Of a stretch of 64,000 nt of DNA, positions 19,301-27,169 are shown piece by piece. Under the pieces are notes generated by a model. It saw only the letters and a program-made list of their open reading frames with translations, was not told the origin of the DNA and did not search any database. This DNA is from Mucilaginibacter gossypii. Lineage in GTDB: Bacteria; Bacteroidota; Bacteroidia; Sphingobacteriales; Sphingobacteriaceae. Both the position numbers and the translations under genes were made by a program. The DNA is taken from positions 744,001 through 808,000 of the forward strand of contig NZ_FNCG01000001.1 in the NCBI RefSeq assembly GCF_900100945.1. The letters run 5' to 3'. Each line of letters begins with the position of its first letter. Position 1 is the first letter of the stretch.

Positions 19301-19847
19301 AGGGTATCCGCAAGTGCCGGAAATCATCTACGGTTTCGGTTTTTCTGTTGGGTATAAAAACTTCGATATCAGCGCGTTTTTCCAGGGCTCGGCAAGATCT
19401 TCTTTCGTCATCAATTCAGCAGATATTTCTCCTTTTTATTTAGTGAGCGGCAGGCAGGATAACGGTCTTAACACCGGTAACCAAAGCGGCTTGTTAAAAT
19501 CAATTGCCGATGATCACTGGTCTGAAGATAATCGTAACCCTTACGCGTTTTGGCCACGCTTAAGTAATACCATACAAGCCAACAACAGCGCAACCCCAAA
19601 TTCTCCAACATCAACATGGTGGTTAAGAAATGGTTCGTTCCTGCGCCTGAAGTCGGCAGAACTTGGATACAATTTCAATAAGAGTCAACTCAAGTTTATC
19701 CATTTGAATAGCGCACGTATCTATCTAAACGGCTTAAACCTGTTAACCTTCAGCAGCTTCAAGCTTTGGGATCCCGAAATGGGAACCTCAGGATTGGGTT
19801 ACCCGATTCAAAAAGTATTTAACGTGGGCCTGCGGGTAGAATTTTAA
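16335..19847 (+). CDS. SusC/RagA-type TonB-linked outer membrane transporter with STN domain
   Basis: The protein is 1170 residues from the ATG at 16335, chosen because a 29-residue signal peptide (ending YSAVQAQ) begins there; the frame is open to 16230. The order is STN domain (about 30-105), carboxypeptidase-regulatory-like domain (about 128-215, VQGVVSDDKGLTLPGVSV), plug (about 220-330, with IRGVGTFGAGKVDPLILIDG and SLYGARGANGVILV) and a 22-strand-type barrel to the C-terminus. It imports a ligand delivered by the SusD lipoprotein, powered by TonB. The STN domain identifies it as the transducing member of the sigma/FecR circuit. The substrate is unknown. Confidence 0.92.
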   Translation: MERILFSRRLILPFIFLLLVTRYSAVQAQGTGPITLKKANISLADVFKSIKKQTGLTVFYSNTLLNDKELVTVDFKNAELKEVFGVLLKGKNLTYVVRDQLIVIEKSEPAPIVNPPKKEPAGAVVPKKVQGVVSDDKGLTLPGVSVKVKGTMNGTQSDMDGKYTLNLKEGGSSVIIFSFVGSKSQEFDLANYSPSAAGVYKINVQMGADKNALEEVAVVAYGTQKKTSLVSSITTVNPKQLKGPSSNLTTMLAGVVPGMISYQRSGEPGADNAQFFIRGVGTFGAGKVDPLILIDGIEMGTTDLARLQPDDISGFSVLKDATASSLYGARGANGVILVTTKRGETGAVKFNIRGENSTSSNVKNIDLADNISYMTLANEAVLTRNPLGILPYSQNKIDHTAKGDDPLLYPSNNWIKQLIKTKTNNQRFNMNASGGSEKAKYYLAMTYNIDNGNLAENSLNNFSNNIKLQSYSLLSNTTLNLTKTTEAVVSLKGQFDSYHGPIGGGGYTFLNALWSNPVAFPAIYPGNLLPYVNHPLFGNAIIPGGGLYMNPYAQSLSGFQSSNTSTLTAQLSLSQKLDFITQGLSARAMAYTTRYSYFTVSRQYSPYYYQSDVVNGTFNGLTLLNNGLAGSSVGNTPTEYLTYNQDPALNVSNSIAYIETAVTYNRTFAQKHAVSGLLIGTMRNYLTGNAKTLQLSLPSRNQGVSGRFTYGYDNRYLFEFNFGYNGSERFASNHRFGFFPSVGAGWVVSNEKFFEPLLSTIDNLKFRVTYGLVGNDQIGKPEDRFFYLSDVNLNNGAYGQFGTNYLYSRPGVVTNRYENQNITWEQSRQTNIGMDLTVAKNFTLTVDAYQQKRDNILMVRSTIPTSMGLQADISSNAGKSSSKGVDIAMDYKKNFNNSFWIQSRGTLTYAKSKLLKNEEPVYPNNLQYLSKVGNSLSQIYGLIAERLFIDNVEVANSPVQSFGDYKAGDIKYRDMNGDGKITSSDIVPIGYPQVPEIIYGFGFSVGYKNFDISAFFQGSARSSFVINSADISPFYLVSGRQDNGLNTGNQSGLLKSIADDHWSEDNRNPYAFWPRLSNTIQANNSATPNSPTSTWWLRNGSFLRLKSAELGYNFNKSQLKFIHLNSARIYLNGLNLLTFSSFKLWDPEMGTSGLGYPIQKVFNVGLRVEF

Positions 19848-19866
19848 AAGCTTTCAAATTAATTAT

Positions 19867-21843
19867 ATGAAAAGTAATTTTATACAAAAAATTAAGCAAT
19901 CGGTATTAAGTCAAACACCAAAGAGGAATATCTCCATGGTAATAATGATCTTGATAATGATTGTGCCGGTAACATCCTGTAAAAAATCATTTTTGGATGT
20001 TGTCCCTGATAACGTATCAACAATAGCCAACGCCTTTGTTTCACAAACCGAGGCCGAAAAGTATTTATTTACCTGCTACTCATACCTGCCAACGGAAACA
20101 GATCCTACTTATAACGTTGGGCTTACCGCCGGTGATGAAGTTTGGGTGGAAGACCCTGCAAATCACATACGGTCAACAAACGTACTGCAACTGCCCAGAG
20201 GATTCCAAAACTCGTCTGACCCTATAGCCAATTATATGAATGGTACCAGGGACGCGGCTGCGAATTATAAGGCTATACGGGATTGTAATGTTTTTATTGA
20301 AAATGTAAGCGACAAAAGCAAGGTGCTGGATTTGGATATTGACACACGTGAGCGTTGGATAGCGGAAGCCCAATTTTTAAAGGCTTTTTATCATTTTCAA
20401 CTTTTCAGGGCTTATGGGCCAATACCCATTATCGATAAAAATCTGCCCATTGACGCGTCCATCGACGATATACGGGTAAAACGCAGGCCGGTTGATGAAG
20501 TAGTAAATTATATAGCCGGATTATATGATCAGGCTGCTGCAAAACTACCTTTAACAATCAGGAATGAAGGAAGTGAACTGGGGCGTGTTACCAAGGCGGC
20601 TGCTTTGAGTATGAAAGCCAAATTGCTGGTAACGGCGGCAAGCCCGTTGTTTAATGGCAACCCGGATTATAATTCATTCAAGAATAAGGATGGCGAGCAG
20701 TTGTTTAACCCTACTTTTAGTGTCGAAAAATGGCAGCGCGCTGCCGATGCCTGCAAAGCAGCCATTGATTTTTGCGAATCCCAAAATATACGCCTTTATA
20801 CGTTTCCTACACCTACTAATCCACTTAGTCAAACTACTATGACTCAAATGGGTATCAGAAACGCGATGAGCGAAAAGTGGAATGAAGAACTGATATGGGG
20901 GCTAACTGCCAATAATAACATCAACTATAATTCATTCTTCCAGTCGATGTGCGCCGGGCAATATGATTTTAACAATGCCGATGCAGCAAAGTCAGCCAAT
21001 CGCCCGTTACTTGGCCCTACCTTAAAAATGGCTAAGATGTTCTACACTAAAAACGGGGTGCCGATTAACGAAGATAAAACTCTTGATTTTAGTGATGTAG
21101 CCCAGTTAAGAGTTGGTACTCATGATGAGCGTTTTAACATCAAAGAAGGGGAAACAACTGCAAGGCTTAATTTTGACAGGGAACCGCGCTACTATGCCGA
21201 TCTGGGATTTGACCGCGGTGTTTGGTATATGGCCAACAGCCCAACTAAAACCGATGAAGATACCTGGTGGATGAAGGCTCGTGGTGCTGAAGTAGGCCAA
21301 TCTTCACCTATACCAATTGCTGGTTTTTATATGAAAAAAGCCCTTAACTGGCACTACGAATGGGCAACGGTTACCTATATCAATTACCCTTGGCCCGAAA
21401 TGCGTTTGTCTGATCTGTATTTGCTTTATTCAGAGGCATTAAATGAAGCTCAGGGGCCTGTAGCTGATGTATATACCTACGTAAACCGCGTAAGGGCGCG
21501 GGCCGGCCTGCCTACGGTTCAGGATGCCTGGACTAATTACAGTATTAATCCAACCAAATATACTACGAAAGAAGGAATGCGGTCGATTATACAGCGGGAA
21601 CGCAGCCTTGAACTTTGTTTTGAAGGCCACCGGTTTTGGGACCTTTTACGCTGGAAAACAGCCGGTGTTGAACTTAATGGAAACGTAACAGGATGGACAA
21701 TAAGCGAAAATTCACCTCAGTTGTATTATCGCGAACGGTTGATTTTTTCGCGGCATTTTGTGATTCCGCGCGATTACTTATGGCCGATAAAAGAAAGCGA
21801 TTTACTGGTTAACCAAAACCTGGTTCAAAACCCTAACTGGTAG
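19867..21843 (+). CDS. SusD/RagB-family substrate-binding lipoprotein
   Basis: This 658-residue lipoprotein has the lipobox PVTSC (Cys 38), so the mature protein is surface-anchored. It then shows the SusD N-terminal pattern KSFLDVVPDN and tetratricopeptide-like helices (AQFLKAFYHFQLFRAYGPIP). The C-terminal RagB region includes RDYLWPIKESDLLVNQNLVQNP. It starts 19 bases after susC and forms the lid of the SusC transporter. At 658 residues it is somewhat long for the family, which suggests insertions around the ligand site. Confidence 0.92.
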   Translation: MKSNFIQKIKQSVLSQTPKRNISMVIMILIMIVPVTSCKKSFLDVVPDNVSTIANAFVSQTEAEKYLFTCYSYLPTETDPTYNVGLTAGDEVWVEDPANHIRSTNVLQLPRGFQNSSDPIANYMNGTRDAAANYKAIRDCNVFIENVSDKSKVLDLDIDTRERWIAEAQFLKAFYHFQLFRAYGPIPIIDKNLPIDASIDDIRVKRRPVDEVVNYIAGLYDQAAAKLPLTIRNEGSELGRVTKAAALSMKAKLLVTAASPLFNGNPDYNSFKNKDGEQLFNPTFSVEKWQRAADACKAAIDFCESQNIRLYTFPTPTNPLSQTTMTQMGIRNAMSEKWNEELIWGLTANNNINYNSFFQSMCAGQYDFNNADAAKSANRPLLGPTLKMAKMFYTKNGVPINEDKTLDFSDVAQLRVGTHDERFNIKEGETTARLNFDREPRYYADLGFDRGVWYMANSPTKTDEDTWWMKARGAEVGQSSPIPIAGFYMKKALNWHYEWATVTYINYPWPEMRLSDLYLLYSEALNEAQGPVADVYTYVNRVRARAGLPTVQDAWTNYSINPTKYTTKEGMRSIIQRERSLELCFEGHRFWDLLRWKTAGVELNGNVTGWTISENSPQLYYRERLIFSRHFVIPRDYLWPIKESDLLVNQNLVQNPNW

Positions 21844-21856
21844 ATATAGCGACAAT

Positions 21857-23086
21857 ATGTTTAACAATAAAAACATTCACATGGAAACAATGAAATTACG
21901 GGCTGCTTTCTGGATCGGGTTGTTAGCAATAATAATAACGGGCTGTAAGCAGGAAACACTTAATAAACCTACTATAACTAATAACAACCCGCCTGGAGTT
22001 GTTACCAACGTGCAGGTACAAAACGAAAACGGTAAAGCCAGTTTAACTTATACGTTACCCGGAGATAATGATCTGTTTTACGTAAAAGCAGTTTACGAAA
22101 CCTCTCCGGGTAAAACACGCGAGGTAATTGCATCACGCTACACCAATACATTAACTGTTGATGGCTTTGGCGATACTCTGGCACATGTGATAAAGCTTTA
22201 CGCAGTAAATTCAAGCGAAAAGGTTTCGGCACCTGTTAGTGTCACAGCAAACCCTTTAACGCCACCGTATCTCCTTGCTTACCGATCACTTAAAATAACT
22301 GCTACTTTCGGTGGTTTTAACATTGCTTGTGATAACCTTACCCAGGATAACCTGGTTATAGTACCAATGGTTGATACAGCTAACAATAGTTTATATGTGC
22401 AGCCAAAGGGTATGGATAATGTTTACAGTAACAGCATCTCAATAAAAGCTGCTGTAAGAGGTCAGCCGGCTATTGAGCGTAAGTACGCATTCTTTGTAAG
22501 GGATAGATTTTTAAATAAATCCGACACTTTATTTTTAAATCTTACGCCTTTTTATGAGGAGCAGTTTTCAAAATCGGATTGGTCGGTTTACAAGCTGCCA
22601 GGCGACGCAACCAACTTGTATTCATATACCGATGTAACCAAAATTTTTGACGGAAACTTTACCGGCGGTTGGCCAAATTGCCTCTTCACGGTTGAAAGTG
22701 CCGGAAGCCCGCAAATGGTAACAATCGATCTTGGTAAACAAAGGGTATTCAGCCGCTTTATTCTCAATCCATTCATCGAGATCGGTAATGTATATTATGT
22801 AAGGGGTAATTTGCGTGATTTTGAAATATGGGGGTCAAATTCGCCAAATGTGAATGGCGCGCTGGATGCTTCATGGACGAAATTGTTAACCTGTAACATA
22901 GTAAAACCATCTGGTTCCCCTTCAGGTACGGAAACAGCTGCTGATTACAAATATGCACATGACGGATGGGGTTTTGATTTCCCTGCCGGATTAAGTGCTT
23001 ACAGGTACATCAGGATCAGGAGCTTGCGTAACTGGACAGGATCGTACTTTATGAGTATCAGTGAATTTACCATGTTTGGAAAGTAA
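21857..23086 (+). CDS. DUF4959/DUF5126/DUF5000-type surface lipoprotein
   Basis: The 409-residue lipoprotein has a lipobox around IIITGC (about Cys 31). A later ATG at about 21881 could be the true start, since the hydrophobic signal follows METMK. An N-terminal fibronectin-like domain (GVVTNVQVQNENGKASLTY) is followed by a second beta domain. A C-terminal discoidin/F5-8C-like domain (about 260-409, with TIDLGKQRVFSRFILNPF and YIRIRSLRNW) probably binds carbohydrate. It lies 13 bases after susD and fills the SusE-like accessory position. Confidence 0.8.
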   Translation: MFNNKNIHMETMKLRAAFWIGLLAIIITGCKQETLNKPTITNNNPPGVVTNVQVQNENGKASLTYTLPGDNDLFYVKAVYETSPGKTREVIASRYTNTLTVDGFGDTLAHVIKLYAVNSSEKVSAPVSVTANPLTPPYLLAYRSLKITATFGGFNIACDNLTQDNLVIVPMVDTANNSLYVQPKGMDNVYSNSISIKAAVRGQPAIERKYAFFVRDRFLNKSDTLFLNLTPFYEEQFSKSDWSVYKLPGDATNLYSYTDVTKIFDGNFTGGWPNCLFTVESAGSPQMVTIDLGKQRVFSRFILNPFIEIGNVYYVRGNLRDFEIWGSNSPNVNGALDASWTKLLTCNIVKPSGSPSGTETAADYKYAHDGWGFDFPAGLSAYRYIRIRSLRNWTGSYFMSISEFTMFGK

Positions 23087-23120
23087 CAAGGCCGATGCAT
23101 TTATCAATTTAATTACAATT

Positions 23121-24365
23121 ATGAAACTATATAAAATAACATCATGCTATCTTTTAGTGCTGGCCGCTTTCACTATGAGCGCCTGTACAAAAATGGATGA
23201 TTATAAAAAGAAATATGAGCCCAATGGGGCAATAATATATCCAGGCAAACTGGATTCCGTTCAGGTGTTCTCTGGCAGGAACCGTGTTTTGCTAACCGGT
23301 CTGTTTACATCTGACCCTAAAATTGTGAAATACCGGGTATACTGGAACAGTAAACAGGATTCGATAGAAACGCCGGTAACCCGTACATCCGGGGTTGATA
23401 CGGCTAAATTGTTCATACCCAATTTACCTGAAGGTACAATGACCTTCGAGGTCCGCACTTTTGATAACGGGGGGCATATTTCCGTTCCGGTTACGTTGGC
23501 TGCCAATGTATATGGTAATCTTTACCAAAGTTCACTTATCAACAGAGGTATAATCGCGGTCAAATTACAAACAGATGGCTCAGCGTTAATTAACTGGGCT
23601 GACGTGAATGCTGATGACGGATTGGTTTCAATGGAACTAAAATACACAGACGCTGCCAACAAACAACGCGATACAGTAATTGTATCGCAGCCAACTGGTT
23701 TAAGCACATCTCTGCCTAAATTTAATGCTGGAAAAACGCTTAGTTACCGCACAGGTTTTAAACCCAATAAAACGGCCATTGATACTTTTTATGCAGATTA
23801 CGTAGATCAGAAGGTAATCGATGTAACTAATGCTTACCTCTTAAACACAGGGCCTTTTCAAAGAAACACCTTTGATGGCCGTTGGGGAACCCTCGCTGCG
23901 CCCTGGATAACCAATGCGGCGGCCAAAAATAAAGATGGCGGTACCAATGGGGGCTATAGTTCTGATGGCGGTGGTACCATTAACTGGGAAACATGGAATA
24001 ATACCCCGGTAGTAAACGGTATCGTATATCAGGTTACTTCTTCGCAGCTATCGGCAGGAAGTTATACTGTGTCATTTGATGCCTATTCGGAGGTGCAATC
24101 AAATTCATCGGTTTATTGTGTGGCAGCTGCCGGAGGGAACGGCATCCCGATACTCGCAAACCTTTCAACAGCGCTGGGATCTGTAAAGATGTATAACGGT
24201 GCAAATGTAGGTACAACCAGTCCGAGTTCAAGAGACGTAAAAACCTTCACCTTTACAATCTCTTCACCGCAGGTGGTGTCCATAGGATTTCTGGGTAATC
24301 TGGTCGGTAATGGAAATCCGGGCAATTATTTTACGGTGTTTAATATTAAACTGTTTAAAAATTAA
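23121..24365 (+). CDS. DUF4998-type surface lipoprotein
   Basis: The protein has 414 residues from the ATG at 23121; the in-frame extension to 23061 would overlap the upstream gene and precede the signal peptide. The lipobox is TMSAC (near residue 20). The N-terminal DUF4998 domain (about 35-215) contains YPGKLDSVQVFSGRNR and YRVYWN. A C-terminal beta-sandwich region (about 265-414) has the look of a carbohydrate-binding or DUF5013-like module. It is last in the susCD operon and is followed at once by a terminator. It is likely a glycan-binding accessory protein. Confidence 0.78.
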   Translation: MKLYKITSCYLLVLAAFTMSACTKMDDYKKKYEPNGAIIYPGKLDSVQVFSGRNRVLLTGLFTSDPKIVKYRVYWNSKQDSIETPVTRTSGVDTAKLFIPNLPEGTMTFEVRTFDNGGHISVPVTLAANVYGNLYQSSLINRGIIAVKLQTDGSALINWADVNADDGLVSMELKYTDAANKQRDTVIVSQPTGLSTSLPKFNAGKTLSYRTGFKPNKTAIDTFYADYVDQKVIDVTNAYLLNTGPFQRNTFDGRWGTLAAPWITNAAAKNKDGGTNGGYSSDGGGTINWETWNNTPVVNGIVYQVTSSQLSAGSYTVSFDAYSEVQSNSSVYCVAAAGGNGIPILANLSTALGSVKMYNGANVGTTSPSSRDVKTFTFTISSPQVVSIGFLGNLVGNGNPGNYFTVFNIKLFKN

Positions 24366-24372
24366 AAGTGAT

Positions 24373-24404
24373 AAAAAGTCCCTGGTGTTAGCCGGGGGCT
24401 TTTT
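24373..24404 (+). terminator. Terminator of the susCD operon
   Basis: A 13-pair stem with two G-T wobbles (24373-24385 with 24392-24404) ends in a T run. The A run on the left arm makes it usable by the convergent MFS gene as well. Confidence 0.85.
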
Positions 24405-24435
24405 ACTTTAATATAGCTATCGTTTACAATTGAGC

Positions 24436-25644
24436 TTATTCATAAATGGCCACTTGTACAGGTTCGCCCTCTGGTATTTCGTCAATTTGAGCTGATATCG
24501 ATTTTTTTGTAGCATTTGAGTTAATAAAACTCATGCCAAATGCAAGTAAAAGCAGGGGTACTGTCATCCAGATTACCTGATGGATACCATAATGAGCAAT
24601 CACAAAACCACCCAGTAAAGTGCCCAATGTAATACCGGCGTTAAAGAAGGAGGGAAGCAGGCTGTTTACAAAGTCAAGCGCTGGTTCCTGAATGCCATGG
24701 GTAAGCTGTATATTTGCCGCCAAAAATCCTCCGGTGTGTATAAATCCCCAAACTGAAAGAATAATAACCATTGGAATAAAATGTCCGCCAAACATATAGG
24801 CCAATACATGGGTTGCAACTAAAGACAGCAAAAACAGCCGCGTTGTAAGCGTTACATTTTTACTAAGCGCTACACCCATAAGCCAGTTGCCCGCTATCCC
24901 TGTTCCTCCAAATACCAGCAACATGATGCTAATCTGAGCCCCGCTCATACGCGAAACTTTATCCAGGTATTCGGCAAGATAACCATAGGTGGCAAACATG
25001 CCTGCCAGGATAATGGTTGAAGCCAGTAGCTTAATCCATAAGTGTGCACTCCGCAGCAGCTTTACCTGGCTTTTGGGGCTTGGCTGTTCTTCATTAACCG
25101 GCATTGAAGGTGCAAATAGCGTCAATGCGCCAAAGGCTAATAAGTTAATGATGGCCGATAAGATAAAAGATGCCCTCCAACTAAAGAGATCTGCCATATA
25201 GGTGGTTAAGGGTACGCCCAACACGGTGGCAACGCTAAGTCCGGCCATTACTATAGAGATGGCTTTGGGCGCGTCTTTTGGCCCTGCTTGTTTTGCAGCT
25301 GCAGTCATGGATACAGCCCAAAACACCGGGTGTAAAAACGCCGGTAATATACGGGCAATCATAAGCACGGTGAAGTTCGGCGCTATTGCCGATAACAGGT
25401 TGGAAATAACAAATATCCCTAATACCAGGCACATCACAAATTTGCGGTTAAGACGTGCTGTTAGCATATTGGTAAACGGTCCCGCAAGGGCCACAGTTAA
25501 CGCGAAAGCACTAAGCAGCCAACCTGCCGTATCAATGGAAATATGAAATTCTTTCACCAGGTCAGGAAGGATACCGATAACTCCGAACTCCGTGGTTATG
25601 ATGCCGAAGGCACCAAGGGCCATAATGTAGATTAATTTATTCAT
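24436..25644 (-). CDS. MFS efflux transporter, DHA1 type
   Basis: The 402-residue protein has twelve hydrophobic segments. The opening TTEFGVIGILPDLVKEFHISIDTAGWLLSAFAL is the DHA1 pattern of AraJ/YdhP-like exporters. Motif A is reduced (MLTARLNRKFVM). Substrates of this group range from sugars and arabinose to drugs and cannot be assigned here. It lies 77 bases downstream of an ArsR-type regulator on the same strand, so it is probably the regulated cargo. Confidence 0.85.
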   Translation of the reverse strand: MNKLIYIMALGAFGIITTEFGVIGILPDLVKEFHISIDTAGWLLSAFALTVALAGPFTNMLTARLNRKFVMCLVLGIFVISNLLSAIAPNFTVLMIARILPAFLHPVFWAVSMTAAAKQAGPKDAPKAISIVMAGLSVATVLGVPLTTYMADLFSWRASFILSAIINLLAFGALTLFAPSMPVNEEQPSPKSQVKLLRSAHLWIKLLASTIILAGMFATYGYLAEYLDKVSRMSGAQISIMLLVFGGTGIAGNWLMGVALSKNVTLTTRLFLLSLVATHVLAYMFGGHFIPMVIILSVWGFIHTGGFLAANIQLTHGIQEPALDFVNSLLPSFFNAGITLGTLLGGFVIAHYGIHQVIWMTVPLLLLAFGMSFINSNATKKSISAQIDEIPEGEPVQVAIYE

Positions 25645-25721
25645 GAGTAGATGTATTTGAATATTTGAATGTTTCGATGTTTTATGTTGAAGTAACCAGT
25701 CAAATCAGAAGATGTCAGTAC

Positions 25722-25997
25722 TTAGCTTTTCAGTTCGTTCAGGCAGGCAATGTAGTCGTTAAGTACCTGTTGGTTCAATACATATTTAAGGTTCCGACCT
25801 TCTTTTTGTGATAGTAATAAATCGGCATCAACCAGTTGTTTAAGGTGGTGTGATACGGAAGGCTGCGTAAGGTCAAGCAGATCATTTACCTCCGCACAGT
25901 AAAGGCAATCTTTCCTTTTTTTAAACTGTTGTAAAATAGCTATCCGGTTCGCATCACTCAGCGCCTTGGATATTTTCTCTATTTTTTTGTTGTCCAT
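25722..25997 (-). CDS. ArsR-family winged-helix repressor
   Basis: This 91-residue protein is a complete ArsR/SmtB fold. The recognition helix region is LTQPSVSHHLKQLVDADLL and the wing is QKEGRNLKYVLN. Two cysteines in a CLYC pair (about residues 31-34) lie just before the HTH in the alpha-2/3 region, where ArsR-type thiol sensors bind metals or detect oxidation, so a metal or redox signal is possible. It is followed by the MFS gene. A palindrome overlapping its promoter suggests autorepression. Confidence 0.88.
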   Translation of the reverse strand: MDNKKIEKISKALSDANRIAILQQFKKRKDCLYCAEVNDLLDLTQPSVSHHLKQLVDADLLLSQKEGRNLKYVLNQQVLNDYIACLNELKS

Positions 25998-26036
25998 TTT
26001 TTGCCGTCAATTATATATGTATTCAACGTTATAGTG

Positions 26037-26075
26037 TAAAGGTAAAATAATATTAACATATAGAAATGTTTCTAT
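26037..26075 (-). promoter_or_regulatory. ArsR promoter with overlapping palindromic operator
   Basis: On the minus strand TACCTTTA (26044-26037) is a near-consensus -7 box, with TTTC (26066-26063) 18 bases upstream. The perfect palindrome ATAGAAA-TG-TTTCTAT (26060-26075) covers the -33 element, the place a repressor would bind. Confidence 0.6.
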
Positions 26076-26228
26076 GTATTTAACACGCATAAATGACAAT
26101 AAAAGGATATATGGGCAAGCCTTATGGGAGAGAGATGCTTCTCCGATGTTTCATTTTGTCACAAACACACCCGTTTGTTGGCACATTTGCCTGTTTAATA
26201 GTGATCGTGCTGATCTTAATTTTATGGT

Positions 26229-26537
26229 ATGAAAGTAGTAAGAGTACAATACACCACGCGCGCGGAGTTTGCGGCCACCAATCAGCGGAACATCGCTGCC
26301 ATTGTTGAAGAGTTGAAAACTTTAAATCATCCCGGTATTAAATATACAGCATGGCTATTGCCCGACGGTAAAACATTCATGCATTTTGATCAGCTCGAAA
26401 ATGAAGAAGCCCACCTTGTATTACAAGGGCTGGCTTCGTTCCATAAGTTTGCTGACGAACTCGAGGCCAGTGATTTAGAAGTCGAACCCAAGCTTGAGCT
26501 GCTTTCGCTTGTGGCGTCTACGGAGACCTATTTTTAA
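26229..26537 (+). CDS. Small dimeric alpha/beta-barrel-like protein
   Basis: This 102-residue soluble protein has the pattern of the antibiotic-biosynthesis-monooxygenase/stress-responsive barrel group: a first strand MKVVRVQYTT, a helix with RNIAAIVEELKTL, a strand YTAWLLPDGKTFMHFDQ and a C-terminal helix and strand. No catalytic residues stand out. It lies divergent from arsR across the operator region and converges with the Lrp gene, so it may share the ArsR control. The family assignment is tentative. Confidence 0.6.
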   Translation: MKVVRVQYTTRAEFAATNQRNIAAIVEELKTLNHPGIKYTAWLLPDGKTFMHFDQLENEEAHLVLQGLASFHKFADELEASDLEVEPKLELLSLVASTETYF

Positions 26538-26547
26538 TGCACTAAAA

Positions 26548-27021
26548 CTACTGTTTGCCGATTGGTAAAGCCGTTTCTGTTTTCGCAGCTTTCATTACGA
26601 GTTTGGTTTCTACCTTGCCAATGGCAACAACCGCGAAAAGCCGGTTCATCAAAAAATCATAGTACTCTTTGCGGTCTTTTACGGTTACCTTAAGTATAAA
26701 GTCAAAATCGCCGGTGAGGTGATAGCATTCCAGTACTTCCGGAAGTTTAATGATCTCACTTTCAAAATGACTTAAACTGTGCTGGCTGTGGTCCTTCAGT
26801 TGCACATGCGTAAAGGTCATGAAATCCAGCTCGAGCTTTTCATGATCAAGCACCGCAACATATTTTTTAATATAACCTCGCTCCTGGAGCGAACGGATCC
26901 TGTTATTGATAGGAGTAGTGGTTTTGTTAAGCTTAAGGCCTATCTCCTGGCCGGTAAGGCGCGCATTTTCCTGTAAAAGCTGGAGTATGCGGATATCTGT
27001 TTCATCGAGTTGGTTGAGCAT
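26548..27021 (-). CDS. Lrp/AsnC-family transcriptional regulator
   Basis: The 157-residue protein has an N-terminal HTH (about 5-60: DIRILQLLQENARLTGQEIG, then NNRIRSLQERGYIKKY) and a C-terminal RAM ligand domain (about 68-140, CYHLTGDFDFILKV). This family senses amino acids. It is divergent from an SDR-type threonine dehydrogenase with a palindrome between them, so threonine or a relative is a reasonable effector guess. Confidence 0.9.
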   Translation of the reverse strand: MLNQLDETDIRILQLLQENARLTGQEIGLKLNKTTTPINNRIRSLQERGYIKKYVAVLDHEKLELDFMTFTHVQLKDHSQHSLSHFESEIIKLPEVLECYHLTGDFDFILKVTVKDRKEYYDFLMNRLFAVVAIGKVETKLVMKAAKTETALPIGKQ

Positions 27022-27078
27022 GAGAGTTATAAAAACTAAAATATAAGCTTTAAATATTTATCAAAAGTTTTAAAACCT

Positions 27079-27108
27079 GTTTTTAAGAATATTTTTAGTC
27101 TTAAAAAC
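27079..27108. promoter_or_regulatory. Inverted repeat between lrp-type and threonine dehydrogenase genes
   Basis: GTTTTTAAGA (27079-27088) and TCTTAAAAAC (27099-27108) are perfectly complementary with a 10-base spacer, an AT-rich layout usual for Lrp/AsnC sites. It lies in the divergent promoter region. Confidence 0.6.
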
Positions 27109-27169
27109 CAAATTTTAAGTGCTGTGTGGATTATGAGATTGTGAATATACAATTTTACATCGTAATACT

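Noticed and set aside
26093..26308. 71-codon frame with a hydrophobic segment between arsR and the barrel-like gene
   Set aside because: It runs 80 bases into the better-supported gene at 26229 and ends in low-quality sequence (CGHQSAEHRCHC).
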